DNA from: Aquipseudomonas alcaligenes
GTDB lineage: Bacteria; Pseudomonadota; Gammaproteobacteria; Pseudomonadales; Pseudomonadaceae
Assembly (NCBI RefSeq): GCF_003205495.1
Contig: NZ_QJRX01000002.1
Span: 248,001-312,000 of the forward strand
Reading direction: 5' to 3'
DNA: 64,000 bases
Shown here: one piece after another, positions 30,433-40,679 of the stretch
How the letters are laid out: each line of letters starts with the position of its first letter
How positions within the stretch are numbered: position 1 is the stretch's first letter
Translations under genes and position numbers: made by a program
The notes under the pieces: generated by a model
Databases searched by the model: none
What the model was told of the DNA's origin: nothing
Seen by the model: only the letters and a program-made list of their open reading frames with translations

Positions 30433-31461
30433 ATGAAGATGGTGAAATCCACCCTGGCGGTATTGACCACGGCTGCGGTGCTCGGCGTGAGCGGCTTCGC
30501 TCAGGCCGGCGCGACCCTGGATGCGGTGCAGAAGAAAGGCTTCGTGCAGTGCGGTATCAGCGACGGCTTGCCCGGTTTCTCCTACGCCGATGCCAAGGGC
30601 AACTACATGGGCATCGACGTGGATGTCTGCCGTGCCGTGGCCGCTGCCGTGTTCGGCGACGCCTCCAAGGTCAAGTACAGCCCGCTGACCGCCAAGGAGC
30701 GCTTCACCGCGCTGCAATCCGGCGAAGTCGACATGCTGTCGCGCAACACCACCTGGACCAGCTCGCGCGACGCGGCCATGGGCCTGAACTTCACCGGCGT
30801 GACCTACTACGACGGTCAGGGCTTCCTGGTGAACAAGAAGCTCGGCGTTTCCAGCGCCAAGGAGCTGGACGGCGCTACCGTGTGCATCCAGGCCGGTACC
30901 ACCACCGAGCTGAACCTGGCCGACTACTTCCGCGCCAATGGCCTGAAGTACACCCCCATCACCTACGACACCTCCGACGAGAGCGCCAAGTCGCTGGAGT
31001 CCGGCCGTTGCGACGTGCTGACCTCCGACCAGTCGCAACTGTATGCCCAGCGCATCAAGCTGGCTGCGCCGGACGACTATGTGGTGCTGCCGGAAGTGAT
31101 CTCCAAGGAGCCGCTCGGCCCGGCCGTGCGCCAGGGTGACGAGGAGTGGTTCGACATCGTGCGCTGGAGCCTGTACGCCCAGCTCAACGCCGAGGAACTG
31201 GGCGTGACTTCCGCCAACGTGGAAGAAATGGCCAAGTCCACCAAGAACCCCGACATCGCCCGCCTGCTGGGCGCCGAGGGTGACTTCGGCAAGGATCTGA
31301 AACTGCCGAAGGACTGGGCCGTGCAGATCATCAAGCAAGTCGGCAACTACGGTGAAATCTTCGATCGCAACGTCGGTGCCGGCAGCGAGCTGAAGATCGA
31401 ACGTGGTCTCAATGCCCTGTGGAACAAGGGTGGTCTGCAGTACGCGCCGCCGGTGCGTTGA
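30433..31461 (+). CDS. aapJ: General L-amino-acid ABC transporter, periplasmic binding protein
   Basis: 342 residues with a signal peptide (1 to about 25, ending SGFAQAG) and a type 3 solute-binding fold: TLDAVQKKGFVQCGISDGLPGFSYAD, MGIDVDVCRAVAAAVFGD and the NTTWTSSRDAAMGLNFTG segment typical of AapJ/BztA. It delivers L-amino acids to AapQM. It is first in an operon with both permeases and the ATPase; an intergenic hairpin follows it. Confidence 0.94.
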   Translation: MKMVKSTLAVLTTAAVLGVSGFAQAGATLDAVQKKGFVQCGISDGLPGFSYADAKGNYMGIDVDVCRAVAAAVFGDASKVKYSPLTAKERFTALQSGEVDMLSRNTTWTSSRDAAMGLNFTGVTYYDGQGFLVNKKLGVSSAKELDGATVCIQAGTTTELNLADYFRANGLKYTPITYDTSDESAKSLESGRCDVLTSDQSQLYAQRIKLAAPDDYVVLPEVISKEPLGPAVRQGDEEWFDIVRWSLYAQLNAEELGVTSANVEEMAKSTKNPDIARLLGAEGDFGKDLKLPKDWAVQIIKQVGNYGEIFDRNVGAGSELKIERGLNALWNKGGLQYAPPVR

Positions 31462-31514
31462 CCGCCATGCCGTCGCCCCCAGTCGCGGGGCGATGGTGTT
31501 CCTGATTCCATGAA

Positions 31515-31542
31515 CTCCGCGCCGCCGATTCGGGGCGCGGAG
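31515..31542 (+). other. Intercistronic hairpin between aapJ and aapQ
   Basis: CTCCGCGCC, loop, GGCGCGGAG (31515-31523 and 31534-31542) in the 98-bp gap. There is no T-tract, so it is probably an mRNA-stabilising or processing hairpin. Such hairpins commonly keep binding-protein mRNA in excess over permease mRNA in ABC operons. Confidence 0.5.
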
Positions 31543-31559
31543 CTTCCATGAGGGCCGTT

Positions 31560-32744
31560 ATGCAAAATCCCCCCATTCCCTCGCGCCCGCGCTCATCGGT
31601 CTGGACCGATCCGCAGGTGCGCGCCTGGCTGTTCCAGATCATCGCCGTGGTCGCCGTGGTGGCCGTCGGCTGGTACCTGTTCCACAACACCCAGAGCAAC
31701 CTGGCCCAGCGCGGCATCCTGTCCGGCTTCGGCTTCCTCGACAACAGCGCCGGCTTCGGCATCTCCCAGCACCTGATCGACTACACCGAGAGCGACACCT
31801 ACGGGCGCGTCTTCGTCATCGGTCTGCTCAACACCCTGCTGGTGTCGGCGATCGGCATCGTGCTGGCGACCATCCTCGGTTTCATCCTCGGCGTGGCGCG
31901 GCTGTCGCCCAACTGGTTGATCAGCAAGCTGGCCACCGTCTATATCGAGACCTTCCGCAACATCCCGCCGCTGCTGCAGATCTTCTTCTGGTACTTCGCG
32001 GTGTTCCTGCCGCTGCCCGGTCCGCGGCAGAGCCTGAGCATCAACGACACCTTCTTCCTCAGCAACCGCGGCCTGAACATGCCGTCGCCGGCCATCGCCG
32101 AGGGCTTCTGGCCCTTCCTTATCGCCCTGGTCGTGGCGCTGGTGGCGATCTTCTTCCTCGCCCGCTGGGCGCGGCAGCGTTTCGAGGCATCCGGGCAGAC
32201 CTTCCCGACCCTGATCAGCAGCCTGGTGCTGCTGTTCGGCCTGCCGGCGCTGGCCATGCTGGTGTTCGGCGATCCCTTCCACTGGACGCTGCCCGAACTC
32301 AAGGGCTTCAACTTCACCGGCGGCTGGGTGCTGATCCCCGAGTTGATGGCGTTGACCCTGGCGCTGACCATCTACACCGCCGCCTTCATCGCCGAGAACG
32401 TACGCTCCGGCATCCAGGCGGTCAGTCATGGCCAGACCGAGGCGGCGCGCTCGCTGGGCCTGCCGGCCGGCAAGACCCTGCGTCTGGTGATCATTCCGCA
32501 GGCCCTGCGGGTGATCATCCCGCCGCTGACCAGCCAGTACCTGAACATCACCAAGAACTCGTCGCTGGCGGCCGGTATCGGCTACCCGGACATGGTCTCG
32601 CTGTTCGCCGGTACCACCCTCAACCAGACCGGTCAGGCCATCGAGGTCATCGCCATCACCATGAGCGTGTACCTGGCCATCAGCATCAGCATTTCCATCC
32701 TGATGAACTGGTACAACAAGCGCATCGCGCTGATCGAGCGGTAA
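31560..32744 (+). CDS. aapQ: General L-amino-acid ABC transporter, permease AapQ
   Basis: 394 residues of inner-membrane permease, with an N-terminal membrane helix, a periplasmic loop, then the HisM/AapQ type translocation region. The EAA-type coupling loop is EAARSLGLPAGKTLRLVIIPQA, followed by TSQYLNITKNSSLAAGIG. ATG 31560 (after GAGGG) is preferred by family N-terminus; ATG 31548, four codons earlier, also has a fair Shine-Dalgarno. Confidence 0.93.
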   Translation: MQNPPIPSRPRSSVWTDPQVRAWLFQIIAVVAVVAVGWYLFHNTQSNLAQRGILSGFGFLDNSAGFGISQHLIDYTESDTYGRVFVIGLLNTLLVSAIGIVLATILGFILGVARLSPNWLISKLATVYIETFRNIPPLLQIFFWYFAVFLPLPGPRQSLSINDTFFLSNRGLNMPSPAIAEGFWPFLIALVVALVAIFFLARWARQRFEASGQTFPTLISSLVLLFGLPALAMLVFGDPFHWTLPELKGFNFTGGWVLIPELMALTLALTIYTAAFIAENVRSGIQAVSHGQTEAARSLGLPAGKTLRLVIIPQALRVIIPPLTSQYLNITKNSSLAAGIGYPDMVSLFAGTTLNQTGQAIEVIAITMSVYLAISISISILMNWYNKRIALIER

Positions 32745-32754
32745 GGAGAAGCGC

Positions 32755-33852
32755 ATGGAAGTCCATCAATTCCGTCCCAGTCTGCCGCCGCCGCGCATGA
32801 GCGTGGGCGTGATCGGCTGGCTGCGGGCCAACCTGTTTTCCAACTGGTTCAACACCCTGCTGACCCTGCTGGCCATCTACCTGGTCTGGCTCATAGTGCC
32901 GCCGCTGTTGCAGTGGGCGCTGTTCCAGGCCGACTGGAGCGGCACCAGCCGCGCCGACTGTAGCGGCGAGGGCGCCTGCTGGGTGTTCATCCGCGAGCGC
33001 TTCGACCAGTTCATGTACGGCTTCTACCCGGAAGAACTGCGCTGGCGCGTGGACCTGACCGTGTGGCTGGTGGTGATCGGCTCGGCGCCGCTGTTCGTCC
33101 CCATGATGCCGCGCAAGGCCCTGTATGGCTTGGCGTTCCTGGTCATCTACCCGCCGCTGGCCTTCTGGCTGCTGCACGGCGGCTTCTTCGGCCTGACCGA
33201 GGTGGAGACCAGCCAGTGGGGCGGCCTGATGCTGACTCTGGTGATCGCCGCCGTCGGCATTGCCGGTGCGCTGCCGCTGGGCATCCTGCTGGCCCTTGGA
33301 CGCCGCTCGAACATGCCGGCGATCCGGGTGATCTGCGTCACCTTCATCGAGTTCTGGCGCGGCGTGCCGCTGATCACCGTGCTGTTCATGTCCTCGGTGA
33401 TGCTGCCGCTGTTCCTGCCCGAGGGGCTGTCCTTCGACAAGCTGCTGCGTGCGCTGATCGGGGTGATCCTGTTCCAGTCCGCCTACATCGCCGAGGTGGT
33501 GCGCGGCGGCCTGCAGGCCATCCCCAAGGGCCAGTACGAGGCGGCCGCGGCCATGGGCCTGGGCTACTGGCGGATGATGGGCCTGGTGATCCTGCCGCAG
33601 GCGCTCAAGCTGGTGATCCCGGGCATCGTCAACACCTTCATCGCCCTGTTCAAGGACACCAGCCTGGTGATCATCATCGGCCTGTTCGACCTGCTCAACA
33701 GCATCAAGCAGGCGACCACCGATCCGGCCTGGCTGGGCATGGCCACCGAGGGCTACGTGTTCGCTGCCCTGGTGTTCTGGATTTTCTGTTTCGGCATGTC
33801 CCGCTACTCCATGCGCCTGGAGCGCAAGCTGGACACCGGCCACAAGCGTTAG
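32755..33852 (+). CDS. aapM: General L-amino-acid ABC transporter, permease AapM
   Basis: 365 residues, several membrane helices. The N-terminal half carries the long periplasmic insertion seen in AapM; the C-terminal half has the EAA loop [25 protein letters not shown]. It pairs with AapQ to form the transport channel. It is 10 bp after aapQ and 10 bp before aapP. Confidence 0.94.
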   Translation: MEVHQFRPSLPPPRMSVGVIGWLRANLFSNWFNTLLTLLAIYLVWLIVPPLLQWALFQADWSGTSRADCSGEGACWVFIRERFDQFMYGFYPEELRWRVDLTVWLVVIGSAPLFVPMMPRKALYGLAFLVIYPPLAFWLLHGGFFGLTEVETSQWGGLMLTLVIAAVGIAGALPLGILLALGRRSNMPAIRVICVTFIEFWRGVPLITVLFMSSVMLPLFLPEGLSFDKLLRALIGVILFQSAYIAEVVRGGLQAIPKGQYEAAAAMGLGYWRMMGLVILPQALKLVIPGIVNTFIALFKDTSLVIIIGLFDLLNSIKQATTDPAWLGMATEGYVFAALVFWIFCFGMSRYSMRLERKLDTGHKR

Positions 33853-33862
33853 GAGTCAGACC

Positions 33863-34624
<762 letters not shown>

Positions 34625-34642
34625 GGCGCAGCCGCAACGAAC

Positions 34643-34670
34643 AAGGGAGCCGCAGGGCTCCCTTTTTTGT
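34643..34670 (+). terminator. Intrinsic terminator of the aap operon
   Basis: AAGGGAGCC, loop GCAG, GGCTCCCTT continuing into a T-run: a 9-bp stem ending the operon before the convergent YkgJ gene. Confidence 0.9.
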
Positions 34671-34682
34671 CGGTGGACGACT

Positions 34683-34988
34683 TCAGCGGTAGATGGTGGA
34701 CATCCCCCGGCGCTCGTCCTGGCACTCGGCCGAGCCCATCTCGAACTCGCGGCAGATCAGCGGGCGCACCTCGTAGATGGTGCAGCGCATGTTGTCGCGA
34801 TCCAGCGCCGCGCACCAGCCGTCGTCCAGGCGGCGCATCACCTCGCCGCCCCAGGCGTCGGTGGCGATGAAGCGCTCTGGCACGCCGGTGTCGCTGATCA
34901 GCATGACTTCCAGTTGGCAGCAGCAGGCCGCGCAGTTGCTGCAGCTGAGGTCGCTGGCGGGAAGTTGCAGATGGGGAATGCTGTTCAT
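34683..34988 (-). CDS. YkgJ family cysteine-cluster protein
   Basis: 101 residues with an eight-Cys pattern: CSNCAACCC near residue 16, then GWCAALD, MRCTIYEVRPLICREF and SAECQ. The YkgJ/CxxCxxCC family is thought to bind zinc or an Fe-S cluster. Function unknown. ATG 34988 begins the conserved part. Confidence 0.87.
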   Translation of the reverse strand: MNSIPHLQLPASDLSCSNCAACCCQLEVMLISDTGVPERFIATDAWGGEVMRRLDDGWCAALDRDNMRCTIYEVRPLICREFEMGSAECQDERRGMSTIYR

Positions 34989-35046
34989 GGCCGCGCAGTC
35001 TACGGCAGGGCGTCCCCGCGCGCTTGCCCGGCCGACCGCTGCCCTG

Positions 35047-35514
35047 TCACAGCACCACCCGGCTGGCGCCGTTGACCGTGGTGATACGCACCCGGTCGCC
35101 GAGGCGCAACGGCTGGGCCGGGTCGACCTCCTGCACATAGGCGCGCAGGCTGCCGTCGTCCTCGCGCACGGTGATCTCCACGCCCTGGCGGCGGGTCAGG
35201 CCTTCCTCCGCCGCGGCCCCGGCCATGCCGCCGGCGACGCCGCCGAGCACGGTGGCGATGGTGCTGCCGCGTCCGCCACCGATGCCGCTGCCGGCGATAC
35301 CGCCGACCGCGGCACCGGCCAGCGCGCCGATCGGCGTGCGGGTGCCCTCGATCTGCACCGGGCGCAGGGACTCGACGGTGCCCAGGCGCACCGTCTGCAC
35401 GGCGCGGGCATCGTCCCGCGAGTAGCTGGAGCCATTGAGGTTGGAGGCACAGCCGCCCAGCAGCAGGGCGGCGCTCAGGGTGGCAGTCAGCAGCAGGGTC
35501 GGGAAGCGTTGCAT
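35047..35514 (-). CDS. Glycine-zipper 2TM lipoprotein (SlyB-like)
   Basis: 155 residues. A signal peptide ending in lipobox LLGGC (Cys at about 22) predicts an outer-membrane lipoprotein. A glycine zipper (IGALAGAAVGGIAGSGIGGG and VLGGVAGGMAGAAAEE, about 62-103) follows, then a small beta domain (VRITTVNGASRVVL). Similar proteins are envelope-stress lipoproteins of the SlyB/PcpC group. It is separated by 108 bp from the upstream DUF2878 gene and is probably an independent unit. Confidence 0.9.
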   Translation of the reverse strand: MQRFPTLLLTATLSAALLLGGCASNLNGSSYSRDDARAVQTVRLGTVESLRPVQIEGTRTPIGALAGAAVGGIAGSGIGGGRGSTIATVLGGVAGGMAGAAAEEGLTRRQGVEITVREDDGSLRAYVQEVDPAQPLRLGDRVRITTVNGASRVVL

Positions 35515-35622
35515 GGCTAGGTCCTCGTGGACATCTTCAAGATGGCTACAGGTTACGAGGAGGTCGCTGAACGCCGGCTGAACCCTGGCTGAACGAGAGC
35601 TGAACGAGTGTGCTGCCGCTGT

Positions 35623-36150
35623 TCAGCCGAACTGCGCGGCGCGCGCCCGGTACATCCCGGCAAAGCCATGTACCACCACCATCACCCCGGCCCAGATCGC
35701 CGCGAGCAGCAGCAGGGTCGGCCACAGCCCCAGCGGCAGGCCGACGCCGGCCAGCTTGGCGCCGCCCAGGTAGGACAGCGGCCCGGCGATGGCCCCGAGC
35801 AGGCTGCCCAGCCACCAGGGGCGGGCGCTCCAGGCCAGGCTGTGGTTGAGGCTGGTGGCGAACAGCGCCCACAGCAGGGCCAGCCAGGGCGGCAGCAGGC
35901 GGCTGTCGCCGGCGAAGTCGAACACGCCGAGGTTGAGCAGGAAGGTATCCAGCGCACTGCCGAACAGCGCTACGCTGGCCACCAGGCGGCCTTCGGCGCG
36001 CCAGCTGGCGACCCAGACGAAGTGTGCGGCCAGGCAGGCCAGGGCCAGGGCCAGCAGCCAGGGGTGGGTGGCGCCGAACACACAGGCGAACCAGCCGGCC
36101 TGGAACAGCAGGGCATTGAGGATCAGCGAGCGGGGCGCGGTCAGCTGCAT
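35623..36150 (-). CDS. DUF2878 inner-membrane protein
   Basis: 175 residues with about five or six hydrophobic helices (NALLFQAGWFACVFGA, LLALALACLAAHFVWVASW and so on), a conserved DUF2878 layout. It is the last gene of the photolyase/CFA operon, 58 bp after the CFA-like gene. In other proteobacteria DUF2878 genes also travel with DUF1365 and CFA genes, which suggests a membrane step in the same lipid pathway; the step itself is unknown. Confidence 0.85.
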   Translation of the reverse strand: MQLTAPRSLILNALLFQAGWFACVFGATHPWLLALALACLAAHFVWVASWRAEGRLVASVALFGSALDTFLLNLGVFDFAGDSRLLPPWLALLWALFATSLNHSLAWSARPWWLGSLLGAIAGPLSYLGGAKLAGVGLPLGLWPTLLLLAAIWAGVMVVVHGFAGMYRARAAQFG

Positions 36151-36208
36151 GGCGTTCTCGAATGGTTGGAGACGGCGAGGATAGCCCGATCCCCGCCAGG
36201 GGCGGGCC

Positions 36209-37483
36209 TCAGGCGCCGAAATTTCCCAGCAGCGGCGCCGGGCGCGAGCCTTCCTTGGCCAGCAGCAACTGGGCGGTGCCGATGGTGCGTTCGAGGAAGC
36301 CGCCCTCGCAGTAGCACAGGTAGAACTCCCACAGCCGATAGAAGTAGTCGTCGTAGCCGAGCTGCTCCAGGCGGTGGCGGGCGCGGCGCAGGTTGTCGTG
36401 CCACAGGCGCAGGGTGCGCGCGTAGTGCAGGCCAAAGTCCTCCATGTGGTGCAGGTTGAGGTCGGTGTCGCGGCTGACGATCTCCAGCATCTTGTTCACC
36501 GAGGGCAGGGCGCCGCCGGGGAAGATGTAGCGCTGGATGAAGTCCACCGACTTGCGCGCCTGCTCGTAGCGCTGGTCGCGGATGGTGATGGCCTGCAGCA
36601 GCATCAGCCCGTCGTCCTTGAGCAGGCGCGCGCACTGCTTGAAGTAGGTGGGCAGGAAGCGATGGCCGACCGCCTCGATCATCTCGATCGACACCAGCTT
36701 GTCGTACTGGCCCTGCAGGTCGCGGTAATCCTCCAGCAGCAGGGTGATGCGCTCCTGCAGGCCCAGCTGCTCGATGCGCTGGCGGGTGTAGTCGTACTGT
36801 TCGCGCGACAGGGTGGTGGTGGTCACCCGGCAGCCGTAGTGGCTGGCCGCATAGATGGCCATACTGCCCCAGCCGGTGCCGATCTCCAGCAGGTGGTCGT
36901 CGGCCTGGAGGTCGAGCTTCTGGCAGATGCGTTCTAGCTTGTTCAGCTGGGCCTGTTCCAGGCTGTCCTGCTCGCTGCCGAACATGGCCGCCGAGTACAT
37001 CATGGTGGGGTCGAGGAACTGCTCGAACAGCGCGTTGCCGAGGTCGTAGTGGGCGGCGATGTTCTTGCGCGAGCCCTTGCGGGTGTTGCGGTTGAGCCAG
37101 TGCAGGCCCTGCAGCAGCGGCCGGCCGAGCCTGGCCAGGCCGCGCTCCATGCCGTCCAGCACGTCGAGGTTGCTGACGAACACGCGGATCACCGCGGTCA
37201 GGTCCGGGGTGGTCCAGTAACCGTGGATGTAGGCCTCGCCGGCGCCGATCGAGCCGTTGCCGGCGACCATGGCCCAGACGGCGGCGTCCTGCACGTGGAT
37301 TTCCGCGTGCAGCGGTGCGCCGGCCTGGCCGAAGGTCTGCCGTTCGCCGTCCTCGACGATTGCCAGCTGGCCGTGGCGCAGCTGGCCGAGTTGGCGCAGC
37401 ACGGCGCGCTTGAGCAGGCCGGCGCCGACGCCATTGCCGGCGCGCACGCTGGTTTTCGCGGAAGTAAGGTCAGGACTCTTCAT
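36209..37483 (-). CDS. CFA-synthase-like SAM-dependent fatty-acid methyltransferase
   Basis: 424 residues. A CFA-type N-terminal domain leads to the SAM site: HYDLGN at 145-150, YSAAMF, and the methyltransferase motif LEIGTGWGS at 199-207. A late FYLCYCEGGF segment corresponds to the catalytic-Cys region of cyclopropane synthases. Enzymes of this family methylate or cyclopropanate double bonds of membrane phospholipid acyl chains. In this operon setting (DUF1365, amine oxidase, SDR) the relatives include the 11-methyl/furan fatty-acid enzymes of Rhodobacter, so the product may not be a simple cyclopropane. It overlaps the DUF1365 gene by 14 bp. Confidence 0.92.
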   Translation of the reverse strand: MKSPDLTSAKTSVRAGNGVGAGLLKRAVLRQLGQLRHGQLAIVEDGERQTFGQAGAPLHAEIHVQDAAVWAMVAGNGSIGAGEAYIHGYWTTPDLTAVIRVFVSNLDVLDGMERGLARLGRPLLQGLHWLNRNTRKGSRKNIAAHYDLGNALFEQFLDPTMMYSAAMFGSEQDSLEQAQLNKLERICQKLDLQADDHLLEIGTGWGSMAIYAASHYGCRVTTTTLSREQYDYTRQRIEQLGLQERITLLLEDYRDLQGQYDKLVSIEMIEAVGHRFLPTYFKQCARLLKDDGLMLLQAITIRDQRYEQARKSVDFIQRYIFPGGALPSVNKMLEIVSRDTDLNLHHMEDFGLHYARTLRLWHDNLRRARHRLEQLGYDDYFYRLWEFYLCYCEGGFLERTIGTAQLLLAKEGSRPAPLLGNFGA

Positions 37484-38261
37484 GGCGGGGCTCCAGATGG
37501 GCGGTGCGGTATTCACCGTCCGCGGCACGATGGGAAAAGATCGGGGTGCGTTTGAGCAGCAGGCGCAGGGCCTGCCAGTAGATGCCGAGCAGGGTCTTGG
37601 CGGTCATCCAGGGGAAGGCCAGCAGGTGGCGGTGCAGGCTGGCGCGGCTGAGCGGGGTGCGGCTCAGGCCGAGGCCGGCTTCGAACAGCTTGTCCGCGCC
37701 CTGCCAGTCCTCCATGTGGATGTGCAGGCGTTCGCCGGGGGGCGAGTAGCGCATGCGGTATTCCAGTTCGCGCGGCAGGAAGGGCGAGACATGGAAGCTC
37801 TTGGCCACACGGTGGCGCGACTCGCCCTCGGCGTTGGCCGGCAGCACGTAGTGGTAGCGCTCGCGCCAGGGCGTGTTGCTGACCTCGCAGAGGATCGCCT
37901 GCAGGCGCTCCTGCTCGTCGAAGCAGTAGAAGAAGCTGGCCGGGTTGAAGGCCAGGCCCCAGCTGCGCGGCTGGCTCAGCAGGCAGATGCGCCCGCGCGG
38001 CGCCTGGCCCAGGGCCTCGCCGACGCGCTGGCGCACGGCGTCGGCCAGGCGCATGCCGCGGCCGGTGAGCTGCGGCAGGAAATCGCTCTCGCGGAAGGCG
38101 AAGGGCGCCCAGCGCGAGCGCCCGGCCAGCGGCGACAGGGCGAGTACGGCATCCTGCTCGGCCAGGTCGAGGTAGAGCATGCCCATGCGGTAGCGGAAGG
38201 CATGGCCGCGCGGCAGATGCCGGCGGTGCCCGACCCAGCCCTGGTACAGGGCGCTGTTCAC
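37470..38261 (-). CDS. DUF1365 family protein
   Basis: 263 residues from a GTG at 38261 that shares 4 bp (GTGA) with the stop of the FAD-oxidase gene, so translation is coupled. Family landmarks include YQGWVGHRRHLPRGHAFRY at the start, then SWGLAFNPASFFYCFD and KSFHVSPFLP. No catalytic mechanism is known. It consistently occurs with an FAD amine oxidase-like protein and a CFA-type methyltransferase, implying a joint lipid-modification pathway. Confidence 0.9.
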   Translation of the reverse strand: MNSALYQGWVGHRRHLPRGHAFRYRMGMLYLDLAEQDAVLALSPLAGRSRWAPFAFRESDFLPQLTGRGMRLADAVRQRVGEALGQAPRGRICLLSQPRSWGLAFNPASFFYCFDEQERLQAILCEVSNTPWRERYHYVLPANAEGESRHRVAKSFHVSPFLPRELEYRMRYSPPGERLHIHMEDWQGADKLFEAGLGLSRTPLSRASLHRHLLAFPWMTAKTLLGIYWQALRLLLKRTPIFSHRAADGEYRTAHLEPRHEES

Positions 38262-39505
38262 AGTTCTTCCCCGAAGGCGCGGGCCACGCGCAGCGCGCTG
38301 GTCACGCCGTCCTCGTGGAAGCCGTTGGCCCAGTAGGCGCCGCAGTAGTAGGTGTGCTGCACGCCGCACAGCTCTTCCCAGCGCGCCTGCGCGGCGATGC
38401 CGGCCAGGCTGTACTGCGGGTGGGCGTAGCGGTAGCGGCCGAGAATCTTGGACGGGTCGATGGCCGCGGTCTGGTTGAGGCTGACGCAGAAGGTGGTGTC
38501 GCTGCGGATGCCCTGCAGGATGTTCATGTTGTAGGTCACCGCCGCCGGCTGGTCGACCGGACCGCCGAGGCGGTAGTTCCAGCTGGCCCAGGCCAGGCGG
38601 CGCTGCGGCAGCAGGCGTGTGTCGGTGTGCAGCACCACGTCGTTGTCGGCATAGCGCAGGGCGCCGAGGATCTGCTGCTCGGCCTCGCTGGGCTGCGCCA
38701 GCAGGGCCAGGGCCTGGTCGCTGTGGCAGGCGAAGATCACCTTGTCGAAGCGCTCGACGCCGGCCGGGCTGTGCAGCAGCACGCCGGCGTCGTCGCGCTC
38801 CACGCGCTGCACCGGGCAGTTCAGGCGGATGCGTTCGGCGAAGCTGGCGGTCAGCGGCGCCACGTAGCTGCGCGAACCGCCGCAGATCACCCGCCATTGC
38901 GGGCGATCGCTGACCGACAGCAGGCCGTGGTTCTTGAAGAAGCGCACGAAGAACTGCAGGGGAAAGGCCAGCATGTCGGCCAGCGACATGGACCAGATCG
39001 CCGCGCCCATCGGCACTATGTAGTGATCGATGAAGCGCTGGCCGTAGCCGCGCGAGTCCAGGTAGGCGCCGAGGGTCATGTCGGCCGGGATGTGCTGTTC
39101 GGCGAGGTCGAACAGCGCCTCGCGGTTGAAGCGCAGGATGTCGCGCAGCATGCCCCAGAAGGCCGGGCGCAGCAGGTTGCTGCGCTGGGCGAAGAGGCTG
39201 TTGAGGTTGTTGCCGTTGTACTCGCTGCCGCTGATCGGGTCGTGCACCGAGAAGCTCATCTCGGTGGGCTGCGAGGCCACGCCGAGCTGGTCCAGCAGGC
39301 GGATGAAGTTGGGGTAGGTCCAGTCGTTGAACACGATGAAGCCGGTGTCGATGGCAAAACGCTGGCCTTGCACCTCGACATCCACCGTGTGGGTGTGACC
39401 GCCGATCCAGTCGCCGGCCTCGAACAGGCTGATCTCGTGCTTGCGGTTGAGCAGGTAGGCGCTGGTCAGGCCGGCGATGCCGCTGCCGACGATGGCGATT
39501 TTCAT
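38258..39505 (-). CDS. FAD/NAD(P)-dependent amine oxidase-like oxidoreductase
   Basis: 415 residues. The FAD-binding Rossmann motif VGSGIAGLTSAYLL is at 6-19 with FEAGDWIGGHTHT (about 31-43). There is a flavin-domain C-terminus (YWANGFHEDGVTSALRVA). It belongs to the amine-oxidase/phytoene-desaturase superfamily but to the subgroup found in CFA-containing operons, so fatty-acyl desaturation or oxidation is more likely than amine oxidation (inference). It overlaps both neighbours by 4 bp. Confidence 0.92.
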   Translation of the reverse strand: MKIAIVGSGIAGLTSAYLLNRKHEISLFEAGDWIGGHTHTVDVEVQGQRFAIDTGFIVFNDWTYPNFIRLLDQLGVASQPTEMSFSVHDPISGSEYNGNNLNSLFAQRSNLLRPAFWGMLRDILRFNREALFDLAEQHIPADMTLGAYLDSRGYGQRFIDHYIVPMGAAIWSMSLADMLAFPLQFFVRFFKNHGLLSVSDRPQWRVICGGSRSYVAPLTASFAERIRLNCPVQRVERDDAGVLLHSPAGVERFDKVIFACHSDQALALLAQPSEAEQQILGALRYADNDVVLHTDTRLLPQRRLAWASWNYRLGGPVDQPAAVTYNMNILQGIRSDTTFCVSLNQTAAIDPSKILGRYRYAHPQYSLAGIAAQARWEELCGVQHTYYCGAYWANGFHEDGVTSALRVARAFGEEL

Positions 39506-40260
39506 GAGTGCGATTCCGTGCGGGAGAGTCGTTTGCCGATGGCCAGCTGCAGGCCCTTGGGCAGGTGCGCGAGCAGCAGCAGGATGGCGATGAAGGGGCC
39601 GGGGAAGGCGATTTCGTAAGGCCGCCGCTGCAGTTTCGTGGCGATGTGCCGCGCGGCCTTCTCCACTGGCCAGCGCATGGGCATGGGGAAGTCGTTCTTC
39701 TGTGTCAGCGGGGTGTCGACGAAGCCGGGGCTGACCAGGGTGACGGCGATGCCTTCGGCGGCCAGGTCGACGCGCAGCGCCTCGAACAGGTAGCGCATGG
39801 CGGCCTTGGACGCGCCATAGGCTTCGGCGCGCGGCAGCGGCAGGAAGGTCACCGAGCTGGACACCGCCACCAGGTGCGGGTGCTCGCCGCGGCGCAGCAG
39901 CGGCAGGGCGGCTTCCACGCAAAGGGCGGCGGAGAACAGGTTGGCGCGCATCACCCGCTCGACCATGGCCGCCTCGAAGGCGCTGACCTCCACGTACTCG
40001 CAGGTGCCGGCGTTGAGGATGGCCTGGTCCAGCGCGCCCCAGTGCTCGCTGATGCGCCGGCCAATGGCACGCACCTGCTCGGGGTCGGTCAGGTCGCCGG
40101 GCGCCTGCAGCACCTGGCCGGGATAGCGCTCGGCCAGGACCTGCAGGGCACTGGCATTGCGCGCGCTGAGGGCCAGGCGATGCCCCTGTTGCAGCAGGAC
40201 TTCGGCCAGGGCGGCGCCGATGCCACTGCTGGCGCCGGTCAACCAGATGCGTCTGCTCAT
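39502..40260 (-). CDS. Short-chain dehydrogenase/reductase
   Basis: 252 residues of classical SDR: cofactor motif TGASSGIG near residues 8-15, NAG (ILNAGTCEY), catalytic Ser in VAVSSSVTF, and YGASK for the Tyr/Lys pair. A C-terminal hydrophobic stretch (IAILLLLAHLPKG) could associate with the membrane. It is coupled to both neighbours by ATGA overlaps. The substrate is unknown; its operon suggests a lipid or oxidised-lipid carbonyl. Confidence 0.92.
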   Translation of the reverse strand: MSRRIWLTGASSGIGAALAEVLLQQGHRLALSARNASALQVLAERYPGQVLQAPGDLTDPEQVRAIGRRISEHWGALDQAILNAGTCEYVEVSAFEAAMVERVMRANLFSAALCVEAALPLLRRGEHPHLVAVSSSVTFLPLPRAEAYGASKAAMRYLFEALRVDLAAEGIAVTLVSPGFVDTPLTQKNDFPMPMRWPVEKAARHIATKLQRRPYEIAFPGPFIAILLLLAHLPKGLQLAIGKRLSRTESHS

Positions 40261-40679
40261 GCCAACCTCCTTTTCAGCCAGGCGATGACGCCGCCCATCA
40301 GCGGCAGGTGTTCGTAGAGCATGGCACCGGCGTCGAAATAGTCGCGGTGCTGGTAGACCTTGTCCCACCACAGCAGGTGCGAGCAGCCGTCCACGCTGAT
40401 GCGCGCGCCGCCACGCAGGCGCGGGTGGCGGAAGTGCATGGTCCAGCGCAGGTAGCCTTCGCCGTCGACGACCTGGTCGAAGCCGTGGAAGTCGAACTCG
40501 AGGCGGCCGACATTGGCATACAGCTCGGCGAAGTAGCGCTGCAGCGCCGGCAGTCCGCGCACCTCGTGCAGCGGGTCGCGGAACAGCACGTCGTCGCTGT
40601 ACAGCTGGCCCAGGCGCTGCAGGTTGCTGGCGTCGAGCGCGGCGAACTCGGTGGCGAAGCGGCGCAGGAACTCAGACAT
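40257..40679 (-). CDS. NTF2/SnoaL-like protein
   Basis: 140 residues with the cone-shaped NTF2 fold pattern: an N-terminal helix (FLRRFATEFAALD), YSDDVLFRDPLHEVRG, LRWTMHFRHPRL and DGCSHLLWWDKVYQHRDYFD. Family members are small isomerases or binding proteins, and the role here is unknown. The gene overlaps the SDR by 4 bp and the photolyase by 8 bp, so it is fixed within the operon. Confidence 0.85.
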   Translation of the reverse strand: MSEFLRRFATEFAALDASNLQRLGQLYSDDVLFRDPLHEVRGLPALQRYFAELYANVGRLEFDFHGFDQVVDGEGYLRWTMHFRHPRLRGGARISVDGCSHLLWWDKVYQHRDYFDAGAMLYEHLPLMGGVIAWLKRRLA